Positions 41,406 to 50,197 of a DNA stretch of 64,000 bases are shown one piece after another (positions within the stretch are counted from its first letter, which is position 1; the number at the start of each line of letters is the position of its first letter). Source of the stretch: Engelhardtia mirabilis (lineage in GTDB: Bacteria > Planctomycetota > UBA1135 > GCA-002686595); the NCBI GenBank assembly GCA_007751255.1, contig CP036296.1, forward strand, positions 6,076,001-6,140,000, read 5' to 3'. Below the pieces are notes generated by a model, which saw only the letters and a list, made by a program, of their open reading frames with translations, was not told where the DNA came from and made no database searches. Made by a program: the position numbers and the translations under genes.

Positions 41406-43466
41406 ATGCTCCTCGCTTCCGCCCTCCTCGGCGCCGCGACCGGCCTCGGCTGGTCCGCGCCGGACGCCCCCTCCGTCACCTGGCCCCTGGTCCCGACCAC
41501 CGATGGCCAGCTGACCGCCGACCGCGCCAGCCTCTCGGTGCTCGACGGCCTGCTAGACGTCCGCATCGAAGACGCCATGGTGCCCGGCATGGAGGGACGC
41601 GCGCTGCTGCTCGAGCGCGTGCCCGCGGCGACCAGCGACGCGCTCCTGTTCGTGGACGGCGAGCCCGTGGCTCCGCTCGGCGCCAGCCTGCGCGGCGACC
41701 TCTCCCTGTGGCGCGGCACCGTCGAGGGCGATCCGCAATCCGACGTCTACCTGGCCCTGTCCAGCGTCGGCGCGCGCGGGTGGGTGCGCTCGAACGGCCA
41801 GCTGGTGCACCTGCTCGCGACCCCCGACGTCGACCGGGGTTGGAGCGCCAGCCGCTCGCGCTGGGTGACCGACGCCGCGATCCGCCACCTGGCGCCGCCG
41901 CCGTCGTGCGAGATGCTCGAGCTGCCCGAGCACCCCGCGCCGGTCACGGCACCGGCCACGCCGCGGCTGCTGCCCATCGGAGCCGGCGGACAGGACGAGC
42001 TCTACCAGTGCCGCATGGCGGTGGAGACCGACTGGGACTTCTACCAGCTCTTCGGCGACCTGGTCGCGGCCGAGGCCTACGCCCTGTCCCTGTTCGGCGC
42101 GGTCAGCGACACCTACGTCGATCAGGTCGGCACGCTCGTGCACGTGGCTTACCTGGGCCTCTACACGACCAGCTCCGACCCCTGGAACACCCCCGACATC
42201 GGCGGCGGCTCGGGTGACATGCTCAACGAATTCCGCAGCGCCTGGATCGGCGGCTGGCCGGTGGACGCCGATCTGGCGCACCTGATCAGCGGCGCGGGCC
42301 TGGGCGGCGGCGTGGCCTGGGTCGGCGTGCTCGGCTACCACGACTACGCCTACGCGGTCAGCGGCAACCTCGCCGGGCAGACGCCCTTCCCCGTGGCCCA
42401 GGGCCCGCTCAACTGGGACTTCGTGGTCACGGCCCACGAGACCGGCCACAACTTCGGCACGAGCCACACCCACAACTACTGCCCGCCCCTGGATCAGTGC
42501 GCCCCGGACGGCTACTGGGGTCAGTGCCAGACGACCACGCTCTGCGCGCCGGGCACGATCATGAGCTACTGCCACCTGTGTGACGGCGGCATCGCCAACA
42601 TCGCGCCGGTGTTCCACCCGACGGTCAAGCAGGTCATCCGCGACAGCGTCGTGTCGAGTGCCCTGCGGCCCTACGAGGGTCTGTCCCAGACGGACCTGGG
42701 CGCGCAGCTCGCGAGCGGCAGCCACGCTCCGACCGCCAGCGCCAGCTACGACGGCCAGACCAACGGCCTGGTGATCGACTTCGCCGACGTGCCGAGCCCG
42801 CAGACGGGTGTCTTGGTGGTGGGCGCGTCGATCGGCAACCTGCCCCTGTTCGGTGGGACGCTGGTGCCCTCGCCGGACCTCTTGAGCGTCTTCGCAACCA
42901 CCGGGGCGAGCGCGGCCTTCGGGCCGGCGACCCTGACTGGCTCGTACCCCTTCGGCATCGAGTTGATCGTGCAGGGCTGGTTCACCGATCCTGGCGGCGT
43001 CGAGGGTCTGGCGGCGTCCAACGCCCTCTCCCTCGAGCTGATCAAGCCGGTGCCGCCGAGCGCGGTGACCTGGGCCCAGCACCCGAGCAACGGCTTCGAG
43101 TACGCGATCGGCGAGCCTGCCACCTGGTTCCACAGCCAGAGCCTGGCGCAGCAGTTCGGTGGCACCCTGGCGTCGATCCCCAGCGCGAGCCTCGAGTCGT
43201 GGCTCGTGACCAACCTGTTCGCAGGCGCGGGCCCCAACGAGGACCTGTGGATCGGCTACACGGACGCCCTGAGCGAGGGCGCCTGGCACTGGATCGACGG
43301 CTCGGGCGTGAGCGCGTTCACGCCTTGGACGGCGAACGAGCCCAACGACTACAACGGCTCCGAGGACTACGCCGAGTGGTGGCAGGCCGGCGCCGGCTGG
43401 AACGACGGCAACGGATTCGACGTCCAGCGCGCGGTGTACCAGCGCGCGATCGGGACGCAGCCCTGA
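41406..43466 (+). CDS. Secreted metalloprotease with C-terminal C-type lectin domain (686 aa)
   Basis: ATG 41406 opens a short signal peptide; the longer frame upstream only reads through palindrome C. The propeptide-like N-terminus parallels the protease at 32665-35133 (SLWRGTVEGDPQSDVYL). The zinc motif is HETGHNFGTSH (His 344, 348, 354), with a Met-turn GTIMSYCH near 385. An internal copy of the shared beta-sandwich follows (about 460-545: LVVGASIGNLPLFGGTLVPS). A C-type lectin-like domain ends the protein (about 560-680: GGTLASIPS, LWIGYTD, WHWIDGS, TPWTANEPND). The lectin probably targets the protease to a glycan surface. Confidence 0.9.
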   Translation: MLLASALLGAATGLGWSAPDAPSVTWPLVPTTDGQLTADRASLSVLDGLLDVRIEDAMVPGMEGRALLLERVPAATSDALLFVDGEPVAPLGASLRGDLSLWRGTVEGDPQSDVYLALSSVGARGWVRSNGQLVHLLATPDVDRGWSASRSRWVTDAAIRHLAPPPSCEMLELPEHPAPVTAPATPRLLPIGAGGQDELYQCRMAVETDWDFYQLFGDLVAAEAYALSLFGAVSDTYVDQVGTLVHVAYLGLYTTSSDPWNTPDIGGGSGDMLNEFRSAWIGGWPVDADLAHLISGAGLGGGVAWVGVLGYHDYAYAVSGNLAGQTPFPVAQGPLNWDFVVTAHETGHNFGTSHTHNYCPPLDQCAPDGYWGQCQTTTLCAPGTIMSYCHLCDGGIANIAPVFHPTVKQVIRDSVVSSALRPYEGLSQTDLGAQLASGSHAPTASASYDGQTNGLVIDFADVPSPQTGVLVVGASIGNLPLFGGTLVPSPDLLSVFATTGASAAFGPATLTGSYPFGIELIVQGWFTDPGGVEGLAASNALSLELIKPVPPSAVTWAQHPSNGFEYAIGEPATWFHSQSLAQQFGGTLASIPSASLESWLVTNLFAGAGPNEDLWIGYTDALSEGAWHWIDGSGVSAFTPWTANEPNDYNGSEDYAEWWQAGAGWNDGNGFDVQRAVYQRAIGTQP

Positions 43467-43505
43467 GAGCGGGGCGCCGCGGCATGCCTTGGCTCGTCGC
43501 GGGGT

Positions 43506-43554
43506 TCGGGTAGGCGGGCGTCAGGTGCCAGGCACGAAACCGCCGCCTACCCGA
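43506..43554. repeat. Partial relative of palindrome A
   Basis: A 12-bp stem (43506-43517 with 43543-43554) encloses GGTGCCAGGCAC. The block 43524-43550 matches palindrome A (4099-4125) at 25 of 27 positions. It lies between the lectin-protease and beta-helix genes. It looks like a short or decayed member of the same repeat family. Confidence 0.75.
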
Positions 43555-43673
43555 CGCACCCCCCCCCAGGGCCAACGTACGGACGGGGTTTGAGGTCGAC
43601 TCGGTCCCACCGTTCGCGTCTATGGTCTCGGCCCGCGCGGAGGGGTTCCGCCGGCCCACCAGGTATCGAACCG

Positions 43674-45461
43674 ATGCGAACGCTCCTCCTCGCCGCGCTG
43701 ACCGGCGCCGCCGCCCTCGCCGCCCCCGCCTACGCGGACGTGATCCAGCTCACCCCCGCTGACGACTGGCTCGCGGTCATCAACGGCGAGCACCTGCCCC
43801 CCGGAACCACGGTCGTGCTCCACGGGGGCACCTACCTGACGCCGGACGATGTGCTCTTGAACATCGGGCACGTGGGCACCGCGGAAGCGCCGGTCACGAT
43901 CATGGCGGCCCCGGGCGAGACGCCGGTGATCACGCGCAATACGTTCGGGTCCTTCGACGACTACTTCACGAACCTCGAGCACAACGTGATCAACATGCGC
44001 GGGGCCCAGCACGTGGTGCTGCAGGGCCTCGAGGTCACGGGCGGCAACTGGGGCATTCGCATCGGCGCCAAGACGGACTGGGCCTTCTCGACCTTCGAGC
44101 TGCCCATGGGTGACATCCTGCGGCCGGCGCATCACGTGACGATCCGCGGTTGCCACATCCACCACACCCACAACACGGCCCTGTCGGCGAACTTTCGCGG
44201 TGAGGTCTACGACTCGATCGACATCATCGAGAACGAGATCCACCACGCCGGGCGCTGGGGCGAGTCGATCTACCTGGGCAACTACGACGGCAGCGTGACC
44301 CAGGGCATCGTCAAGAACAGCCGCGTGGTGCGGAACTACCTGCACGACAACGTCTGGGAGAACAGCTGGTACCAGGACCCGGCCGGGCCCTACTACCACG
44401 GCACGGCGATCCAGCTCAAGGACGGCTGCTACAACAACCTGATCGCGCAGAACGTGATGCACTACACGTTCTATCCGGCGGTGCTCGTGTCGGGCGCCAA
44501 GAGCGTCTTCGGTGACGAGACGGCGCCCGACTGGGGCCGCAACGTGATCGAGCGCAACGTGGTGTGGCAGATCAGCAAGGTGCCCGGCGACCTCACCGGC
44601 CAGGGCATGCAGGTCGCGGCGGACGCGATCGTGCGCGGCAACATCGTCTACGCGCCCCAGCCCTTCTACACCTCCGACCACCAGACCCTGTGCGGGGACC
44701 TGGAGATCGTCGGCAACACCTTCATTGGGTCCACGGACCTGTTGATCGACACGCTGCAGATCGCGAGCGTGCCGAGCTTCCCGATCCTGGTGGCGAACAA
44801 CGCCCTCTACCGCGGGCCGAACTACCCGGTCGCTATCACGGGCCCGGGCAGCGTGAGTTCGCTGGTGACGATCACCGGCAACGTGACAATCCTGGACCTG
44901 GCCGCGGCCCTGGCCGACGCGCCGGCCCTGGACTTCTTCCCGGTCGCCGGCTCGCCGTTGATCGGGGCCGCGAACCTGCTGCACGCCCTGGACGTGGACT
45001 TCAACGGGACGGTCATGGGCGGCGACGCGACCGTCGGCGCCTACGCCTACGACGCCGCCGGCAACCCCGGCTGGAAGGTGGCGGAGGGGCCGACCATCGC
45101 GACGGCGGTGGTGCGCGCCGGCGGGCTGGGCAACCCCACGGGCTTCCAGAGCTCGAGCGATCCGGTGCTCGGCCATCGCTGGAACGCCGCGGTCGACGTG
45201 AGCTCCCCGGGCGCACTGGGATCGGTGCTGGCCCTCGGCCTCGGCGGACCGACCTGGGGCATCGTGCTCGGGCCGGACGTGATCGGCGAGCTGCTGGTAC
45301 TGCCGCCCCTGGTCTTCGACTTCGCCCAGGGATCCCATTCGATCGACATGCCCGTCGACCCGCTGCTCTTGGGAGCCCAGATCAGCGTCCAAGCCGCCGT
45401 TCCGGCCCTGACGGGCACCCGCCTGAACAACGCCATCGATCTGCACCTGGGCGACTATTAG
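43674..45461 (+). CDS. Secreted right-handed beta-helix protein (595 aa)
   Basis: ATG 43674 opens a signal peptide (MRTLLLAALTGAAALAAPAYA). The next 400 residues show parallel beta-helix repeats (VVLQGLEVTGGNWGIRI, VTIRGCHIHHTHNTALS, IDIIENEIHH), as in polysaccharide lyases and chondroitinase-B-like proteins. No definite catalytic residues can be assigned. The C-terminus carries the beta-sandwich domain common to this genome's exported proteins (LLLGAQISVQAAV). It may bind or cleave a polysaccharide. Confidence 0.85.
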   Translation: MRTLLLAALTGAAALAAPAYADVIQLTPADDWLAVINGEHLPPGTTVVLHGGTYLTPDDVLLNIGHVGTAEAPVTIMAAPGETPVITRNTFGSFDDYFTNLEHNVINMRGAQHVVLQGLEVTGGNWGIRIGAKTDWAFSTFELPMGDILRPAHHVTIRGCHIHHTHNTALSANFRGEVYDSIDIIENEIHHAGRWGESIYLGNYDGSVTQGIVKNSRVVRNYLHDNVWENSWYQDPAGPYYHGTAIQLKDGCYNNLIAQNVMHYTFYPAVLVSGAKSVFGDETAPDWGRNVIERNVVWQISKVPGDLTGQGMQVAADAIVRGNIVYAPQPFYTSDHQTLCGDLEIVGNTFIGSTDLLIDTLQIASVPSFPILVANNALYRGPNYPVAITGPGSVSSLVTITGNVTILDLAAALADAPALDFFPVAGSPLIGAANLLHALDVDFNGTVMGGDATVGAYAYDAAGNPGWKVAEGPTIATAVVRAGGLGNPTGFQSSSDPVLGHRWNAAVDVSSPGALGSVLALGLGGPTWGIVLGPDVIGELLVLPPLVFDFAQGSHSIDMPVDPLLLGAQISVQAAVPALTGTRLNNAIDLHLGDY

Positions 45462-45534
45462 TCGCCGCTCGGCCTGAGGGGTCACCGCCGGCTCAGTCGC
45501 GATCCACCGGAGGTCGGCCTGTAAGATCGCCGGC

Positions 45535-46893
45535 GTGCAGCGCGCGCTCCGCAAGTTCCTCCTGGCCTTGGTCCGCCTGGCGGTCTCGACCTTCTATCGC
45601 GTGCAGATCCTGGGCGGGACCGTGCCCGCCGAGGGTCCGGTGATTCTGGTGGCCAACCACCCCAACGCGTTGGTCGATCCGACGCTCCTGCTACAGAGCA
45701 CCGAGCGCCGCATCTTCTTCCTCGGCAAGGAGCCGCTGCTGCGGATGCCCGTGATCGGTTGGATGATCCGCACCATCGGACTGATCCCGGTCTACCGCTC
45801 CCAGGACGGCGCCGACACGGCCAAGAACGCCGACGCCTTCAAGGCCGTCTTCAGCGCCCTCGAGCAGGGCCAGGTCATCGGTCTGTTCCCCGAGGGCAAG
45901 AGTCACCACGAGCCCGCGAACCAACGCCTGAAGACCGGCGCGGCCCGCATGGCCCTGGGGGCGGACCCGCACGTCGGCGGCGAGCCGCGCATCGTGCCGG
46001 TGGGCCTGGTCTACGCCGAGAAGGGCACCTTCCGCAGCCGCGTCGCGGTCTGGATCGGCGAGCCCGTCGACGGGGGAGACCTGCGCGCCGCGGACGGCTC
46101 CACCACCTGGGCCGACGTGGAGCGTCTGACCGAGCGCATCGGCAAGTCGCTCGACAACGTGACCGTGAACCTCGACCAGTGGGAGGACTGGCCACTCTTG
46201 CGGGTGGCCGAGCGCATCTGGCGACCGGCGCGGGGCTCCCAGCGCGTCCAGCGCATGGCCATGCTGGCCGGCGCGGCGCGTCGCCTGCGCCGGGACCACC
46301 CCCGCGAGGCCCAGCGGCTGGCGCGCAGGATCGCCGCCTTCCGCCGCGCCCTGCGGGGCCTGGGCCTCTCGGCGGACCACCTCGACGCCCGCTACTCACC
46401 CCTCACCATTGCGCGCTTCGCCCTGCGCCACGTCCTGGCGATCGTGGTCGGCGCGCCGCTGGTGGGCCTCGCCTTCGCCTACTGGTTCGCGCCCTACCTG
46501 TCGATCGCGACCCTCCTTCCGCGCCTCAAACCGGGGGCCGACCTGCGCGCGACCTACAAGCTGGTGGGCGCACTGTTGTTCTTCCCGGTCTGGTGGATCG
46601 GCACCTCGGTGCTGCTGGCCTGGTACACCACCTGGTGGGTGGCCGTCCTGTTGGCGATCTTCGCGCCGATCGCAGGACGGCTGGCCCTGCGCTTCGCCGA
46701 GGACTACTTGGTGGCCTGGCGCGAGGTGCGCGCCTTCGCCCGCATCGTCCCCGCACGCCGCCTGCGGCAGCGCCTCGTGTACGAGCGCGACCTGATCTGC
46801 GCGCAGATCGACGAGCTTGGCGGACGACTGGCCGGCGAGGCCGCATCGACCTCCGACCAATCGCCCGCCCTACCGTCCACGCGCGGCAGGTAG
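45535..46893 (+). CDS. PlsC-like acyltransferase with C-terminal membrane region (452 aa)
   Basis: The start GTG 45535 has GGAGG only 20 bases away, so it is uncertain. The acyltransferase core has NHPNALVDP (His of the HX4-5D motif), then GKEPLLRMPVIGWMIRTIG and LFPEGKSHHEP. It resembles 1-acyl-glycerol-3-phosphate acyltransferases, which make phosphatidic acid at the membrane. The C-terminal third has two or three hydrophobic helices (AIVVGAPLVGLAFAYW, LVGALLFFPVWWIG). At 452 aa it is about twice the minimal PlsC length, matching larger fused members. Confidence 0.88.
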   Translation: MQRALRKFLLALVRLAVSTFYRVQILGGTVPAEGPVILVANHPNALVDPTLLLQSTERRIFFLGKEPLLRMPVIGWMIRTIGLIPVYRSQDGADTAKNADAFKAVFSALEQGQVIGLFPEGKSHHEPANQRLKTGAARMALGADPHVGGEPRIVPVGLVYAEKGTFRSRVAVWIGEPVDGGDLRAADGSTTWADVERLTERIGKSLDNVTVNLDQWEDWPLLRVAERIWRPARGSQRVQRMAMLAGAARRLRRDHPREAQRLARRIAAFRRALRGLGLSADHLDARYSPLTIARFALRHVLAIVVGAPLVGLAFAYWFAPYLSIATLLPRLKPGADLRATYKLVGALLFFPVWWIGTSVLLAWYTTWWVAVLLAIFAPIAGRLALRFAEDYLVAWREVRAFARIVPARRLRQRLVYERDLICAQIDELGGRLAGEAASTSDQSPALPSTRGR

Positions 46894-47006
46894 CCCGCTG
46901 CGGCGAGCTCCCTCACAGTCGGAGCCGGATCAGCGCCGCCCCCTTCGATCGCCATGCGGCAAGGGAAAGTGCACGGTGGCTCCTTGGACCCCCGCACCGG
47001 TTCCGA

Positions 47007-47462
47007 TCAGAAGCCCTCGAGCGCCGCGTGGGCCTCTTCCACCACATCGCCGAACGAGACCGGCTTGCGGAAGACCCGGCGCACGCCGGCGCGCGCCGCA
47101 CGCCGCGCAATGCCGGGCGAAGTGTCGCCGGTCAAGACGATGATCGGAGCCTGCTGCAGACCCGAGTGGTGGCGGATGGCGTGGAGTAGCTTGAATCCGT
47201 GCAGCTCCGGCAAGCACAGATCCAGCAGGATCAGATCGGGATCCAGGGTCTCGATCTTGTTCAGACCGGTGAGGCCGTCGAAGGCGCTCTCCACGTTCAA
47301 GCCGGACCACTGCAGTCGAGTCGCGAGCGCGCGATTCAGGTCCTCCTGGTCCTCGATCAGCAGCACCGTCTGCAGGCGCTGGTAGTTGATCACCCCTGCG
47401 GTCTGGGCCTCGCGTACGAGCATCTGCTCGTCCAGGTCACTCTCGGCACACTTGACGATCAT
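47007..47462 (-). CDS. Response regulator receiver protein with N-terminal extension (151 aa)
   Basis: ATG 47460-47462 is preceded by AGAGGA. The receiver domain starts near residue 32 (TVLLIEDQEDLNRAL) with phospho-acceptor Asp near 81 (LILLDLCLP), Thr in VLTGD and Lys in FRKP. The first 30 residues are an unusual helical extension. There is no output domain, so it acts as a phosphotransfer or diffusible regulator. It is last in a four-gene minus-strand signalling operon, 51 bp after the 236-aa kinase. Confidence 0.88.
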   Translation of the reverse strand: MIVKCAESDLDEQMLVREAQTAGVINYQRLQTVLLIEDQEDLNRALATRLQWSGLNVESAFDGLTGLNKIETLDPDLILLDLCLPELHGFKLLHAIRHHSGLQQAPIIVLTGDTSPGIARRAARAGVRRVFRKPVSFGDVVEEAHAALEGF

Positions 47463-47513
47463 TCCTCTGCCCTCGTTCTCGGCGAGCCAGTGCCACTGGC
47501 CACCACTGAAGAT

Positions 47514-48224
47514 TCAGTTCCCCGGAACCGCGATCGACGGCTCCAACAGGCGAAACTCGACCACGAGCCTCGTCTCCGAATCGACTCCACCGTCGATCCG
47601 GACGGTCCCCCCCAACTCCTCGAACCGGGAGCGGCACAGGTACAGGCCCAGCCCCAGCTCGTGTCCCCGTCGGCCCTCGCCGGGCCATCTGACCGCGAAG
47701 CGGTCCACTCCGGCCGCGACCGGCCGCAGGCGCGCGGCAGTCGACAGCACGAGGCGCGCCGCGCCCGCCTCGGCCTCGAGCGCCAAGTCGAGCGCCCCGC
47801 AGTCCTCGACCTCGGCCACCAAGCCGCGGATGGCGTGGTCCACGGCGCCCGCCAGGGCGTCCGAGTCGAGCAGGACCGCGCCGGTCCCCGCCGCCCGGCG
47901 CTGGTCGAGCTCCACGCCGCAGTCGCGGGCGGCCTGCCCCCACAGGTCCGCGTGGAACTCGCACAGCCGGCCCAGGTCGACGACCTCGGGCTCCAGCCAC
48001 GGCTCGCCGCGCCCGACCTTGACCGCTTCGCGTACCTCGCTGATCTGGCGGTCCAGGAGTCGGGTGCGCGACAGGATCACGCCCACCTGCTCCGCCTGGT
48101 CGGCGTTCAACGGACCGCACACGCGGTCGTCGAGGAGCTCGCCATAGGCCATGATCGCGGCAAGCGAGCCGCGCAACTGGTGGCAGATGTGATCGGCCAG
48201 CGTCTCGATCAAGTCGTCGTCCAT
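47514..48224 (-). CDS. Soluble histidine kinase-like protein (236 aa)
   Basis: ATG 48222-48224 follows GGAG. The dimerisation helix carries an H-box (CHQLRGSLAAIMAYGELL, His 15). The ATPase part has a G2-type GHELGLGLYLCRSRFEELGG, but the N-box Asn is not obvious (DHAIRGLVAEVED), so ATP binding may be degenerate or it may act as a phosphotransferase. There is no sensor or membrane region. It is third in the signalling operon, 28 bp after the 131-aa receiver. Confidence 0.8.
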   Translation of the reverse strand: MDDDLIETLADHICHQLRGSLAAIMAYGELLDDRVCGPLNADQAEQVGVILSRTRLLDRQISEVREAVKVGRGEPWLEPEVVDLGRLCEFHADLWGQAARDCGVELDQRRAAGTGAVLLDSDALAGAVDHAIRGLVAEVEDCGALDLALEAEAGAARLVLSTAARLRPVAAGVDRFAVRWPGEGRRGHELGLGLYLCRSRFEELGGTVRIDGGVDSETRLVVEFRLLEPSIAVPGN

Positions 48225-48252
48225 GGGCTGGGGCGCTCCTTCGCCTGCTCGC

Positions 48253-48648
48253 TCAGGCCGCGGGGTTGACGGCGGGGCTGGCCGCGAGCGCGAGCACCCG
48301 CTGGATCTCCGCCACCAACTCCTCGGAGCGGTAAGGCTTCTCGAAGTAGCCCCCGGCACCCAAAGTCGCGGCCTCCTGGCGGTACTCCTCGCGCTTGCTG
48401 GCGGTCAGCACAACGAAGGGGATCTCGGGCGCGTCGGGGTGCTCGCGCAGCCGTTCGACGATGCTGAGGCCTCCGCCAGCGGGCATCGAGATGTCCAGCA
48501 ACATCAGGTCGGGTCGACGCTGCAGGGCGACGCTCAGACCCAGGTAGCCGTCTTCGGCGGAGATAACCTCGTAGCCCGCCGCGCGCAGGCGGATGCAGAG
48601 GGCGCGGTTGATGTTGGCGTCGTCTTCGACGATCAGGATCTTGCTCAT
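48253..48648 (-). CDS. Single-domain response regulator (131 aa)
   Basis: The start ATG 48646-48648 overlaps the stop of the upstream hybrid kinase (ATGA). This is a complete CheY-like receiver: KILIVEDDANINRAL with the acidic pair at 9-10, acceptor Asp 52 (LMLLDISMP), Thr in VVLTAS and Lys in FEKPYR. It has no output domain. It is probably the direct phosphorylation partner of the coupled kinase. Confidence 0.92.
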   Translation of the reverse strand: MSKILIVEDDANINRALCIRLRAAGYEVISAEDGYLGLSVALQRRPDLMLLDISMPAGGGLSIVERLREHPDAPEIPFVVLTASKREEYRQEAATLGAGGYFEKPYRSEELVAEIQRVLALAASPAVNPAA

Positions 48649-49850
48649 GCGACAAGCCTCTCGGTATCGGTCGGTTGCGGTTGATGGGTTGGCAGACAGA
48701 AACGAAAGTTGCTGCCTCTCCCGACTTCGCTCTCCACCTCGATCTGTCCGCCGTGGAGCTTCACCAGCTCGCGGCAGAGGTTCAGTCCAAGTCCCAGTCC
48801 CCCTTGGACGGCCGCATCGCCATCGGCCGACTGGTAGAGCCGGTCGAAGATGCGCGGCAGGTCCCGGGGGGCGATTCCGCGACCGGTGTCGCTCACCTCG
48901 ATCTCGACCTGGCCGTCGGAGCCCGGAACCAATCGTGTGCGCAGGGTGATGCGCCCGCCCGAGTCGGTGAACTTGACCGCGTTGCAGAGCAAGTTCGACA
49001 CGACCTGCGCGATGCGGTCCTCGTCGAACCAGGCGTTGAGTCCGTCGTCGGGGGCCTTGTAGACCAGCCTGACGCCCTTCGACGCCGCTCGCACCCGGTG
49101 CTGGCTGACCGCGTCCCCCAGGGTCTTGGCCAGGGGTTGCAGCCGCCGCTCGACGCCCAGCTTGCCGGTCTCCAAGCGATTGGAGTCGAGCAGGTCGTGA
49201 ATGCAGCGGACCATGTGGTCGCAGGAGCTCAGCGCCACCGACAGGAGCTCGTGCTGACCCGGGTTGATCGGACCCTGCAAGCCGTCCATGACGATCGAGA
49301 CGAACTCGCGGATCGACGTCAGCGGCGTCTTCAGCTCGTGGGCCAGACAGTGGTAGAAGCCCTCGATCTCCTCGGTGCGGGCCCGCAGGTCGAGCACCAT
49401 CTGCTCGAGCTCGAAGTTCTTGGCCACCAGCCGCGCCTTCAAGTGGTGCTTCTCGACAGCGTTCAGGATGGCCCGCCGCAGACTGCGGGTGCCGATGGCC
49501 CCCTTGGAGATGTAGTCCGCGAAGCCGGCGTGCATGGCCGCCACGGCGACCTCCTCGTCGCCCTGCCCCGTGACCAGGATGCCGGGCGCCCCGACCCCAC
49601 GCTCACGCAGGCTGGCCAAGAGGTCGAGCCCCGACTTGCCCGCGATTCGCAGGTCGAGGATCACCACGTCGAACTCCTGCTCGTGCAGCTCGAGCAGGCA
49701 CTCGTCGACCGTCAGGTAGCTCTCGACCGTCGCCTCGACGTCCTCGATCCGCGCCAGGCAGCGCCGCAACAGCTCGAGGTCTTCTCGACTGTCGTCAACC
49801 GCCAGCACCCGTAGGCACCGGGAATGTAGTTCGAATTCCGTGGACCGCAT
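48645..49850 (-). CDS. Hybrid receiver-histidine kinase (401 aa)
   Basis: The N-terminal receiver (about 12-130; VLAVDDSREDLELL, acceptor Asp 66 in VVILDLRI, Lys in ISKGAI) is followed by a coiled linker. Next come an HisKA domain with AHELKTPLTSIREF (His 171) and an HATPase with NLLCNAVKFTD, SDTGRGIAPRDL and GGLGLGLNLCRELV. The receiver-before-kinase order means the kinase is probably gated by another phospho-signal. There are no membrane segments. It is the first gene of the operon and is coupled to the next by an ATGA overlap. Confidence 0.92.
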   Translation of the reverse strand: MRSTEFELHSRCLRVLAVDDSREDLELLRRCLARIEDVEATVESYLTVDECLLELHEQEFDVVILDLRIAGKSGLDLLASLRERGVGAPGILVTGQGDEEVAVAAMHAGFADYISKGAIGTRSLRRAILNAVEKHHLKARLVAKNFELEQMVLDLRARTEEIEGFYHCLAHELKTPLTSIREFVSIVMDGLQGPINPGQHELLSVALSSCDHMVRCIHDLLDSNRLETGKLGVERRLQPLAKTLGDAVSQHRVRAASKGVRLVYKAPDDGLNAWFDEDRIAQVVSNLLCNAVKFTDSGGRITLRTRLVPGSDGQVEIEVSDTGRGIAPRDLPRIFDRLYQSADGDAAVQGGLGLGLNLCRELVKLHGGQIEVESEVGRGSNFRFCLPTHQPQPTDTERLVA

Positions 49851-50197
49851 TTGTTCTGGTTCGCCCCCGACGTAGGTCGACGGCTTGGTTCGTCCAACGC
49901 GGAATGAACACTTGACGGCGTGTTTCGATTCGTTCTTGTCGCAATCTCGCCGGCGCGGGGCGCGACTTCGGCGCCGCCTATCCGTCCGTCACGATTGCTT
50001 CGAGCCCGAGCGTCCCCAGGGTCGCTAGCAATCACGAGCTTCGGATCCCCTCAACGACGGGCGCGCGACGTGCGCCGTTCCAGCACTGAATAAGGCCCTC
50101 GACGAGGAGCTCGCATCCCTGGAGATCGCCCCGATCTCCAGGGATTGCGCTCCCTCGAGGGACGGGTCAAGCCTCCCCACGGAGGCCATCGACGGCC
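49851..50197. other. Intergenic region (347 bp)
   Basis: This lies between the oxidoreductase stop and the start of the signalling operon, both minus. It has no convincing gene. It holds the hairpin at 50115-50145 and must contain the operon promoter, which I cannot place. Confidence 0.5.
50115..50145 (-). terminator. Perfect 14-bp hairpin after the oxidoreductase gene
   Basis: ATCCCTGGAGATCG (50115-50128) pairs with CGATCTCCAGGGAT (50132-50145) around a CCC loop. It starts about 50 bp past the oxidoreductase stop on the minus strand. No T run follows, so it may need a factor or may be a 3' stability element. Confidence 0.55.

Noticed and set aside
43620-45554. A 644-aa open frame opposite the beta-helix gene
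   Set aside because: It is antisense to a protein with a signal peptide and helix repeats. It is His/Val/Arg-rich with no fold signature.
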